64,000 nt of DNA from Thermoanaerobaculia bacterium (GTDB taxonomy: Bacteria; Acidobacteriota; Thermoanaerobaculia; Multivoradales; J023): contig JAUIJL010000014.1 of the NCBI GenBank assembly GCA_030431255.1, forward strand, positions 1-64,000, written 5' to 3'. Positions 45,803 to 55,392 of this stretch are shown one piece after another (position 1 is the first letter of the stretch; every line of letters starts with the position of its first letter). The notes under the pieces were generated by a model. The model was not told the DNA's origin and did not search any database. It worked only from the letters and a program-made list of their open reading frames with translations. Made by a program: the position numbers and the translations under genes.

Positions 45803-48166
45803 TCAAGGAGAGGCTAGGACCTCGAATTCGGAGGTGTCCGAGTGGAGAGCTCCGCCGGTCGAGGACGACCACGCGCTCAGATCCCCGCTCTCAAAGCCGT
45901 CGTTGAACAGGGTTTGGCTTGCCTTCCAGTGTTGGAGCAGCGTTCTCAGGGCTTCCGGGGGATTGGTGGGTTTGGGATCTCCCGCTTGGTCTGCGTCGTT
46001 GAGCCCATGGCAAGAAGCGCAGACCCGCACCTCTCCGGGTTGGAAGGTCACCCAATAGCGTTCGCGCACCACCGGCTCGTTGGACGGATCCGTGAGCTGC
46101 CACGACATGGCCCGGTGGGCCGGCACCATGGCGGCCATGGAGCCGTCGAGCCCCAGGTTGACGCTGCCGCCGGCGCCGGTGGTCGGCGGATTGTCGTCCA
46201 CCCCGTGCATCTCGCGGGCAAGCACCCGTCGACCCGCCCGCGCCTGGGCTCCCGACAATCGGGTGCCACGTACTTGGTCGCCCTGGAAGAATTGCAAGTA
46301 GCGGACGTCGTAGACCACGCCACCTTCGGGCACGGTTTGGGTGCCACCGGGCACCCGAAGATTGAAACCCTGCTGACGATCGAGCCGCTCCCGGGTGGTG
46401 ACGTCTCGGCTCACCACCAGAGCCAGGTCGTTGGCGCGCAGGTAGGCCTGAAACTCCGCCAGATCCACACCCTCCTCGGAGAAAATTTGAGTTTCTATGG
46501 CCGGAACGGGTGTCTGGGTGATCGGCGGCACCGTGCGCGCACGGACCTCCACCGGCGACATCTCCCACATGGGCCCGGAATATCGCTCGGTGAAGTCGGG
46601 GGTGAAATATTCGACCGTTCGGCTGATGGGCGATGCTCCGGTGATTGCGCCGCCGGCCACGAAGTGATCGCCGTTGGCGACCAGCTTACGGATCCTGAAA
46701 TCGTAGCGAGATACGGTCGTGGCGGGCACGTGATCCTGCGCGGCGCAGTCTCCCACCGGATCCGTTCCCTCCTCCTTGTCGCCACGCATTTCCGAGCTGT
46801 GCACGGCCAACACCGTGCCGTTGGTGAGGGGCATGGGATCCCGAAAATGACCGGTTTGATCAGGCCCCGGCGTGCCGCCTTCACCGATCGGATTGCGGGT
46901 CTCGTCGTGGCTGACGCGGGTCACCACCATCTCGTGGGCGCCGAGGCTGGGGGGCGCATCCATCCGCACCACCTGACCGGCCGCGTGGGTGTCGAGCTCG
47001 GGGGCATCGACACCGTAATAACGGCCCGCTTGGGTCGGATCCTCGGCCATGTGGAAAAAGCTCTCGATGGATTTGTCGTTCAATCGACCGGAGACCGCGG
47101 CGATGAAGTCCGTGAGGTTGGGGTCGTCCAAGCGCGAACGGGAAAAGAAATTGTGCAGCTCGTGACGACCCACGTGGTTCAAGGTCTCCAGCTCCGAGCC
47201 GTCGGAATGCATCATCCAGGGAAAGAAATGATTGAAGCGGTGGTCGTTGACGTTGGGATCCTGGCTGAACCGGAGCTCCGGGAAGACGTCCACCGCCGGA
47301 GACGTAGCGGCATCGGGCTCTTCGCTGGCCCAATCGAAGTTGTCGTAGGCGGGATTGGCGGCCTGCTGGTCGGTTTGGAGGTGATCCCAACGGGTAAAGA
47401 GGATGCGCCCGAAGCTGTCGACCAGGGGGTCGAAATTGCCCGACGGTGCGTGATCCAAGATTTCGAGCACGCCGGTGACCGGGTCGAGGGCCCACAGGCC
47501 GCTATTGCTCGGGCTCGACTCGTATTCATCCTGCTGCGGATAGAGATGTCGGCGGCCGTCACGGGGGCGATCGGACACGAAAACGACGCGACCATCGGCG
47601 CTGTAGATCGGGTAGAAGTTGTTGAAATTTTCGTCCTGGTGCGGCACCTTGGTGATGGTCATCGGCTCGCCCCGACCCAAGCCGTCAATTTCGTAGAGCT
47701 GCCAGTAGGTCTCGGTTTGTTGGAAGCAGCTGTCGGCGGCGCCGATCACCATACTGAACAAGGCTTTGGTGCCATCGAAGGACACGCTCGGGTCGCGGAC
47801 GGCGATCGAGCTCGAGCCCTGGTGGACTCCGGCCTCGCCGAAACCGGCCTCGCGGGTGAGATTGCACAGCTCACCGTCGGGATAGAGGATGTACACATCA
47901 CCGCCACGCCCGGCCCGGGTGACCCCGGGCAAGTGATTGGCAAAGGTGGAGCCCACGGTGGCGAAGTCGCCGGCCACGGGCATTTGGGTGACGAAAAGAA
48001 TGGGGTTGGGCAAGCCGGTGGGGTCGACCTGGGTCGATTCGGTGCACAGAGCACCGTGGGCGGCTAGGCCCGACATCCAGAACCCCGACATCCAAAAGAT
48101 GGTGATCACCAACGTGCTCCATCCGGCTGAGCCACGGGAGCGGGGGAACGAGAAGCGATTCAGCAT
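45803..48166 (-). CDS. Secreted HzsA-like (hydrazine synthase alpha-related) propeller protein with C-terminal CXXCH motif
   Basis: IYSADGRVVFVSDRPRDG, DSFGRILFTRWDHLQTDQQ; GEVRVCASCHGLNDADQAG; C-term LFNDGFESGDLSAWSS. Listed start 48538 overlaps purA; ATG at 48166 precedes a hydrophobic leader. Confidence 0.72.
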   Translation of the reverse strand: MLNRFSFPRSRGSAGWSTLVITIFWMSGFWMSGLAAHGALCTESTQVDPTGLPNPILFVTQMPVAGDFATVGSTFANHLPGVTRAGRGGDVYILYPDGELCNLTREAGFGEAGVHQGSSSIAVRDPSVSFDGTKALFSMVIGAADSCFQQTETYWQLYEIDGLGRGEPMTITKVPHQDENFNNFYPIYSADGRVVFVSDRPRDGRRHLYPQQDEYESSPSNSGLWALDPVTGVLEILDHAPSGNFDPLVDSFGRILFTRWDHLQTDQQAANPAYDNFDWASEEPDAATSPAVDVFPELRFSQDPNVNDHRFNHFFPWMMHSDGSELETLNHVGRHELHNFFSRSRLDDPNLTDFIAAVSGRLNDKSIESFFHMAEDPTQAGRYYGVDAPELDTHAAGQVVRMDAPPSLGAHEMVVTRVSHDETRNPIGEGGTPGPDQTGHFRDPMPLTNGTVLAVHSSEMRGDKEEGTDPVGDCAAQDHVPATTVSRYDFRIRKLVANGDHFVAGGAITGASPISRTVEYFTPDFTERYSGPMWEMSPVEVRARTVPPITQTPVPAIETQIFSEEGVDLAEFQAYLRANDLALVVSRDVTTRERLDRQQGFNLRVPGGTQTVPEGGVVYDVRYLQFFQGDQVRGTRLSGAQARAGRRVLAREMHGVDDNPPTTGAGGSVNLGLDGSMAAMVPAHRAMSWQLTDPSNEPVVRERYWVTFQPGEVRVCASCHGLNDADQAGDPKPTNPPEALRTLLQHWKASQTLFNDGFESGDLSAWSSSTGGALHSDTSEFEVLASP

Positions 48167-48485
48167 CGGCAGCTCTCCTGGCAGGCTTCGGCGCCTGCGT
48201 GATTGGGAGGAAGGGCGGGCCCTGAAGGCCCACAAAGACGGACATTCCCATGCCGGTACGGAATTCGCGGCCCATTCCCGCCGGCCGATCGAAAACTCTC
48301 TCGGATCCGTCCTGCGAAGCCGTCTGGCGAGTCGTCTTCGGGAGCCGTCTTGCGCAGCCGTCCAGCGAGCCGAGGGTTGCTTGTCGGGGGAGATCGGTTC
48401 TGCTAGGGTCCCGGCTTGCGCGCGGGTGCCGCGCGCCATCCAACTCGAAAATTCGCCCGTTCCGTAGACAAATAGAGGCACTCCC

Positions 48486-49826
<1,341 letters not shown>

Positions 49827-49886
49827 AGAAAGTCACAGAAGACCTTTGACCTCCGCAAATCTTCGTCTATAATTCGCCGCCTCGGT

Positions 49887-49962
49887 GGGTCGTTAGCTCA
49901 GTTGGTAGAGCAGCGGACTTTTAATCCGCGGGTCGTAGGTTCGAGACCTACACGACCCACCA
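49887..49962 (+). tRNA. tRNA-Lys (anticodon TTT), CCA encoded
   Basis: GGGTCGTTAGCTCAGTTGGTAGAGCAGCGGACTTTTAATCCGCGGGTCGTAGGTTCGAGACCTACACGACCCACCA folds as a canonical cloverleaf. Confidence 0.97.
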
Positions 49963-49996
49963 ATTAAATCGCAGAAAATAAGCCACTTACGGCACT

Positions 49997-50020
49997 AGGG
50001 CGATCCTTCGGGGTCGCCCT
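49997..50020 (+). terminator. Terminator-like hairpin after tRNA-Lys
   Basis: AGGGCGATCC TTCG GGGTCGCCCT followed by TTCT. Confidence 0.75.
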
Positions 50021-50342
50021 TTCTGCGTTACAGTAAGCACATAGTAAGCAGATGGGAGCGATTCAAGGCGTAGGTAGTGGGGCGTTGTTCATCATCGCTT
50101 CCGACGTTTCAGCTCCTCACCCGCCCGCCTTAGGCTCCGACCGAAGCTCTTCTCAGAACGGAGGGCGTTCCGAGCCGCCGCAGCGATTCCATCTCCCGAA
50201 CACCTTTGCTCCAATACCGGCGCTCAACAGCGTCTCTAGCTCGAGAAAGCGACTGATCGGTCTGTAGAATCAGGGGTCGGTGCATCCTTCTTGATAGCCT
50301 GAGCGGCGAGGCAATTCCGCCTCCAAGTTCAGGAGATCAGAA

Positions 50343-50402
50343 ATGAATCTGCAGACGAATCTGAGATCTGGTGCGCAAGGCTTCATCGTGCCGACGGGTT
50401 AG
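50343..50402 (+). CDS. Candidate 19-aa micro-ORF A: MNLQTNLRSGAQGFIVPTG
   Basis: ATG preceded by AGGAG with short spacing; C-terminal GAQGxIVxTG shared with micro-ORF B. Confidence 0.5.
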   Translation: MNLQTNLRSGAQGFIVPTG

Positions 50403-50412
50403 CCCTTGGAGA

Positions 50413-50440
50413 GGCGGCAGGTGTCGGCATACCTGCCGCC
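50413..50440. promoter_or_regulatory. Hairpin immediately after micro-ORF A
   Basis: GGCGGCAGGT / ACCTGCCGCC perfect 10-bp stem, 8-nt loop, no T-run. Confidence 0.6.
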
Positions 50441-50522
50441 TGACGGTAGACCGCCTTTACATCATAGGGCTATGTCCGGATAGCAGGTGACCCCTTGCTG
50501 CCAACTGCGAAAGGAGACTCAG

Positions 50523-50582
50523 ATGAGGGTAGGGACAACCATGAAAACCGGGGCTCAGGGGGTTATCGTCGCGACCGGTTGA
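50523..50582 (+). CDS. Candidate 19-aa micro-ORF B: MRVGTTMKTGAQGVIVATG
   Basis: ATG preceded by AAGGAGA; same length and C-terminal pattern as micro-ORF A. Confidence 0.5.
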   Translation: MRVGTTMKTGAQGVIVATG

Positions 50583-51720
50583 TCGGTCCACTTGCCGGAC
50601 ATCGCATGGGAGGCGCCTCCTTCCAGCGCATCATGCTGATCTGCTTCCGAGCGGTCCGGATTTCCTCGGGAGTCTGGGGAAATCGAGAACGCCAAGTCCC
50701 GAGAATCTCCCAGAGCTCTTGGTTTGGCGAGATTCTTTCGAGGTAGCACTTGGTTTCTTCGACAAGAAGAGCATAGGCGGCACGGTCTTCAAAGAGCAGG
50801 TACATACCAGCGAGATCGAGGCTTGCCAGGGTGTATTCCTGGAATTCTTCGAGATCCCGCAGCCCATTGCGAGCCTTCCTGACCAGCCGTTCCCCTTGCT
50901 TGGTAAGTCCCAGATTGAAGGCAATCTTGCCCATATGCCAATTGACCTGCATCTTGGCGATAGATTTGGGTTGTCGACCCATCAGGCTTTTGGCTCGTTC
51001 CAAGTGCCGGTAGGCACGTTCTTGGGCAATCATCGAGGCTGAAGACTCAGAAAGGATCTTCCCGAGACCGTGCAAGGCAGCGATAAGAACTCGACGCCCG
51101 CGTCGGGATTTACGTTTGTCTACAACCAGCCGGACCGCTTCAGCAAGATCGACGAAGCCGTCGCCTGTTTCCAGCATCGTGTGCTTGGCGGCTCCGCGAA
51201 GAACAAGCGCCTCGGCACGAAGCAGCATCTCGATCTGAGTCGATCCTCCACACCGATCAAGCGCAGCCTGAGCCTTCTTGACTGCATCCGGATCGTTCCG
51301 AATAAAGAGCAGCCAGCCGTAGCGACAGTGGAGCTCCGTCAGCGTGGGCGAATCGATCCCGATTTCGGCAAGAGAATACGCGGTGGCGTATAGCTGGCTC
51401 GCCCGCTCGAATTCGCCGACTCTTCGAGCCACGGAAGCAGTAACAAAGCGAGCTCTCACCTGAAACGAACGTTTTTCTTCCTGGCTGCTGTAGCTTCCGT
51501 CTCTTCCGCGAACACCGATTCTTTGATCTGCCAGTGTGATCATGGGCTGTGCCATTTCCAGAGCCGGGCCAGGTCGATGCACGGCTTCGTCATCGATGCG
51601 ATCGAGAAAACGTTGAAGGAATGGGACGTTCCAATAGCTGTCATCGGCCAGGATCCGGTGCGGCCTCTTGACCGCTCTACCGACCAGCAGAGTTGTCCTT
51701 CGATAGGGGGTCGTTGCCAT
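50563..51720 (-). CDS. TPR-like alpha-helical repeat protein
   Basis: Helical-repeat pattern (ARRVGEFERASQLYATAYSLAEIGIDSPTLTELHCRYGWL; AYRHLERAKSLMG...KMQVNWHMGKIAFNLGL). Likely start MATTPYRRT at 51720. Confidence 0.65.
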   Translation of the reverse strand: MATTPYRRTTLLVGRAVKRPHRILADDSYWNVPFLQRFLDRIDDEAVHRPGPALEMAQPMITLADQRIGVRGRDGSYSSQEEKRSFQVRARFVTASVARRVGEFERASQLYATAYSLAEIGIDSPTLTELHCRYGWLLFIRNDPDAVKKAQAALDRCGGSTQIEMLLRAEALVLRGAAKHTMLETGDGFVDLAEAVRLVVDKRKSRRGRRVLIAALHGLGKILSESSASMIAQERAYRHLERAKSLMGRQPKSIAKMQVNWHMGKIAFNLGLTKQGERLVRKARNGLRDLEEFQEYTLASLDLAGMYLLFEDRAAYALLVEETKCYLERISPNQELWEILGTWRSRFPQTPEEIRTARKQISMMRWKEAPPMRCPASGPINRSRR

Positions 51721-51976
51721 TAGGTCACCAAAATGCTGCTCTGGATGCTGAAGAAGCCGGAAATCAAGTCGAGAATGATAATACAAAATGACAAGGAGAT
51801 CCCGATACGGTGAACTGACCCCTGATTTTGCGATCCGAGGGATCTTCAAGGTCGGCAGAAGGTACGGGAAATAGTGGTCCGGTTGTTGCCGAGTCCTAGA
51901 CTCCGCTCACCATCAACACATTGGGAGTCTGTGTTGAGCCACTTCCGCAGGCTCCCTATTTTTGACCCCTGGTGAG

Positions 51977-52582
51977 ATGAGCCACGAATTCCACCTTGCC
52001 GACTTCGCCACTGCCCCGACTGAGCTTGAGCTCGAACCAAGGCATCTGGAGCATTTGATCTCTGCCTTGCTGCGCGCCGAGAACCCGCGCTCCCTGCGCG
52101 TGCTCTTCTGGCTGCTGCTGCAAACGGTCGCAGCCAAGCCTGAGCTCCTGGCGAAACTGAACGAGGACTGGCTGCCTACAGAACCAGATCTCGCCCAGCT
52201 CCTGGAAGATGCAGGCAAGGACGGAACCTGGGCGGTTCTTTCGCTGGAAGGCTTGGAAGGACGGCTGGAACGGCTCTGGCAGCTCAGTGACGATGCGGGC
52301 CTGGCGAACCTCACCAGATCATCGGATCCCTGGGAAATGGTCTCCGTCGCGCCCATGGCCGCCCTCTACGCCGAGCGCCAACTCGATGAGCTCATTGCGG
52401 CAGTGGCCCAGGGGCGACAGTGGAAAGATCCTGCGGAGATCTTGAACCCGGACGGCGAGCAGGAATTCGATCTCGAAGCCATGATCGGCTTGGCAGAAGC
52501 ACGGATGGTGCGGACCGAGGGCGGGGAAGCGTTGAACCTGGTGGTTTTATGCCTGATGAATTATGCGGATCGGGTGAATTAG
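51977..52582 (+). CDS. Hypothetical helical protein
   Basis: ORF MSHEFHLADFATAPTELELEPRHLEHLISALLRAENPRSLRVLFWLLLQ... with plausible amino-acid composition; no family recognised. Confidence 0.5.
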   Translation: MSHEFHLADFATAPTELELEPRHLEHLISALLRAENPRSLRVLFWLLLQTVAAKPELLAKLNEDWLPTEPDLAQLLEDAGKDGTWAVLSLEGLEGRLERLWQLSDDAGLANLTRSSDPWEMVSVAPMAALYAERQLDELIAAVAQGRQWKDPAEILNPDGEQEFDLEAMIGLAEARMVRTEGGEALNLVVLCLMNYADRVN

Positions 52583-52835
52583 GTCTTTCTGGGATCAGCA
52601 GGAATCAGACGGAGCTATCAACCCGATTGGGTGTGTTAGCGCACATGGGTGGGCGGGGCGTCACGACAACTGGCGCCTCGCCCAATTTTTTCGCAGCGAA
52701 AATCTCCTGGCTGCCGCAGGGCTTCGCAGTCGCAGATGAAACTCGTAGGGTGGCGATACTCTTTCTCCGCCTCATCTGCCGCCTCCCGCCCTTTCCCTCT
52801 TCATCGCTCGCCTCTTTGGCGCCCCCTGGCGCTGG

Positions 52836-54224
52836 TTGGTTGGACTCTTCCAATCCCGAGTCCATGGCGATGCTCGCTGGATGTCCAGTCGGGAACGTCG
52901 TCGCTTCCTGACACCCCACCATCAGGGATCGGTTCTCGGCAAAGACCAACGGCTCAGCCTTGAAGACTCCTTCCGCAATCTCGTCTTGGTCGCGCCGACG
53001 GGATCGGGAAAGACCACGCGGTATGTGATCCCAAACGTCTTGCTCGCCCAAGGCTCGGTAGTGGTGACCGATCCATCGGGGGAGATTTTTGAGAAAACGT
53101 CCGGCCACCTGCACGATCGCGGATTCCGTATCGAGGTGTTGCAACCAGCCAAGCTGGAAGAGAGCCTCCAATTCAATCCCTTGCACTATTGGCAGACACC
53201 ACAACAACTGCGGCAGCTTTCCACAATCCTCGCCAAGGGTATCGCTGGGGCAAATAGTGATCCCTTCTGGACGACGTCGGCGATCAACGTGCTCTTCTTT
53301 GGTCTGGCGGCTATCACGAAAGTTGACGACAAGCGGCTCGTCCATCTCGCCAATCTTCGCCTGTTGCTGAATCATCTCGATGCCGAGAGCAAACGGGTGG
53401 AGCGCTTCATGGCGCGGTATCTCGGGACCAATAGCCACTCGACACTGTTCTCGGAATACCGGGCCTTTCAGCTCATGGACGGCCGTGTGAAGGCTTCAAT
53501 TCTCGCGACGGCAAGGGCAGCACTGGATCTCTGGTCGGATGAATCGGTGGCGAAACTGACGGCAGCGAACACGGTCGACTTGCATTCGTTGCGGAAGGAA
53601 CAGACAGCGCTGTACCTGATCGTCCCCGAGCATCAAGTCGGCTATTTCGGGCCACTCGCGAATCTCTTCTACGCCACCTGCTTCCAGATCTGTCTCGAAT
53701 CCGGTGACGATCCTCAAGACCTCCCGGTGTTCTTTCTCCTTGATGAATTCGGGAATCTCGGCTACGTCCATGACTTCGCGGCCATGATCACTACCCTGCG
53801 CAAGCGGCGTTGCTCGGTGAGTCTGATCATCCAAGAGTTGTCTCAGCTGCGAGCGGTCTACGGTGAAGACGGAGCACGAACGATCTTTTCTGGTGGCGCC
53901 GCGAACAAGCTCTTCTTCTCCGGTCTCGATCTGGAGACGGCTCAGTACGTGGAGCAGTCACTGGGCAAAAATACGGAATATGACACGACCTTCGGTGGCA
54001 TCGACGAAGCTTCGCGTACCCTGAGCGTGCCGCTGATGTATGCGGATCAGATCCGGCGGATGAGTCGAAACAAGGCGATCCTGATCTCGGGGCGGCAGAA
54101 GCCGGTGAGGTTTGAGGTGGGGGCGTATTTCCAGGCGGGGAAGTTGAGGGAGATGGCGGAGAAGGCGAGCTTTGTGATGGCGAGAGGGCAGAGTGGGGAA
54201 CCGGAGTTTCTGGATTTGGGCTGA
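52836..54224 (+). CDS. VirD4/TraG-type type IV secretion coupling protein (start uncertain)
   Basis: HGDARWMSSRERRRFLTPHHQGSVLGKD; LVLVAPTGSGKTTRYVIPNVL; VVTDPSGEIFEKTSGHL; VFFLLDEFGNLGYVHDFAAMITTLRKRRCSVSLIIQELSQL. Confidence 0.92.
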   Translation: MVGLFQSRVHGDARWMSSRERRRFLTPHHQGSVLGKDQRLSLEDSFRNLVLVAPTGSGKTTRYVIPNVLLAQGSVVVTDPSGEIFEKTSGHLHDRGFRIEVLQPAKLEESLQFNPLHYWQTPQQLRQLSTILAKGIAGANSDPFWTTSAINVLFFGLAAITKVDDKRLVHLANLRLLLNHLDAESKRVERFMARYLGTNSHSTLFSEYRAFQLMDGRVKASILATARAALDLWSDESVAKLTAANTVDLHSLRKEQTALYLIVPEHQVGYFGPLANLFYATCFQICLESGDDPQDLPVFFLLDEFGNLGYVHDFAAMITTLRKRRCSVSLIIQELSQLRAVYGEDGARTIFSGGAANKLFFSGLDLETAQYVEQSLGKNTEYDTTFGGIDEASRTLSVPLMYADQIRRMSRNKAILISGRQKPVRFEVGAYFQAGKLREMAEKASFVMARGQSGEPEFLDLG

Positions 54225-54396
54225 ACTCTTGGCTTGGGCCGTTTGGTGTTGAGAATCAATGGCTAAATAGGTAAAATAGCTGCGCAGCGTTTCTTCCTTT
54301 TTCTTCGTTCTGCCGTCAGCGACTCTTTTTCGGTCTCAGCCGATTGTCGGGTGAGGTACGTCTACCGAAATGATGGTGATTCAATGAAACATTTGT

Positions 54397-55392
54397 ATGG
54401 AAGGATCTGGAACGGTGGGATGGAAACAGCTTTCTTATCGAAACTATTTGAAACCTCTGACTTACAGTTTATTGGCGTTGTCCTCAGTACTCGTAGCGAG
54501 TGTGCTCATTGCTGAACAGGACCCCACACCTGAAGAGGGAATTGGTGAGCCAGAATCCGTATTCGAAGACGGCTTCGAATCTGGCAGCTTTGACCAATGG
54601 AGTAACAGCGAAGGCGGTCCGAGTGTCGTTTGGGATCCTGATCACATCGATGTCACTGTGGCTGTCGCTGATCAAGTTCCTGTTCGTTTGACCCTGCTTA
54701 TTCGTACTGATCTCCCGGCGACTAACCTGGAGCTTACACCCAGTCTCCAAGGAATTGTCACGGTCAATCCGACGAGCCTCCCCGCCGTAGGTGCCGGTAC
54801 TGAGGTGACGGTAGACCTCACCTTGACCGCGACAGCACTAGAGGAATTTGGTGGAACCTTGAAGGTCCGGCAAGCTGAAGGTCCGCCTAGAACTTTTGCC
54901 AGGCCTTTGCCCATCACAATTGTGGGATCTGAAGGTTCTTCCTTGCCGCCAGATCCGGATCCAGATATCAACAGTGCCACTCTGGAGGGCATTGACAGCA
55001 ATGGTGATGGGGTGCGGGATGATGTGGAAATCTTTATCGCAACCAATTGGGAGAGTCGCAACGATCAAGAGGCGCTGATGCAGTACGCCCGAGCCTTGGC
55101 GCAAACCTACTCACCGGAGAGCTATGCGTCAGCTCATACGTCGATTAGCAGGGCCCGTTCGTGTTTCCTTGGCCTTCGAAACCTGCTTGATCTTGATGAT
55201 GCCGATATCTTTATCGCAACTTCAATGAATGCTTGGGGCGATATCAAGACGATACGGCAGGAAATGCTGAGCACACTGGAGCGAACTGAGGCTTACCTTG
55301 CATACAACAGCTCGCTGAGCGGAAAGCGAATAGCCTCTCGGGCGGATAGCGTCGAAGACTGTGAATTTGTAGTGGAAGGGGATGGGCAATGA
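54397..55392 (+). CDS. Secreted protein with N-terminal FESG motif and Ca-binding-like DSNGDGVRDD loop
   Basis: TM/signal LTYSLLALSSVLVASVLIAEQ; VFEDGFESGSFDQWS; GIDSNGDGVRDDVEIFI. Confidence 0.65.
   Translation: MEGSGTVGWKQLSYRNYLKPLTYSLLALSSVLVASVLIAEQDPTPEEGIGEPESVFEDGFESGSFDQWSNSEGGPSVVWDPDHIDVTVAVADQVPVRLTLLIRTDLPATNLELTPSLQGIVTVNPTSLPAVGAGTEVTVDLTLTATALEEFGGTLKVRQAEGPPRTFARPLPITIVGSEGSSLPPDPDPDINSATLEGIDSNGDGVRDDVEIFIATNWESRNDQEALMQYARALAQTYSPESYASAHTSISRARSCFLGLRNLLDLDDADIFIATSMNAWGDIKTIRQEMLSTLERTEAYLAYNSSLSGKRIASRADSVEDCEFVVEGDGQ

Noticed and set aside
45842-48067. 741-aa plus-strand ORF antisense to the HzsA-like gene
   Set aside because: Composition is His/Gly/Val-rich and mirrors the codon structure of the minus-strand gene; no domain recognised. 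Long antisense frames are expected in high-GC DNA.
50033-50052. AGTAAGCAcatAGTAAGCA direct repeat near tRNA-Lys as an attachment site
   Set aside because: Too short and no second copy or integrase seen in the window; kept only as a weak hint.
50052-50267. 71-aa ORF after tRNA-Lys
   Set aside because: No RBS, no recognisable motifs, composition typical of non-coding sequence.
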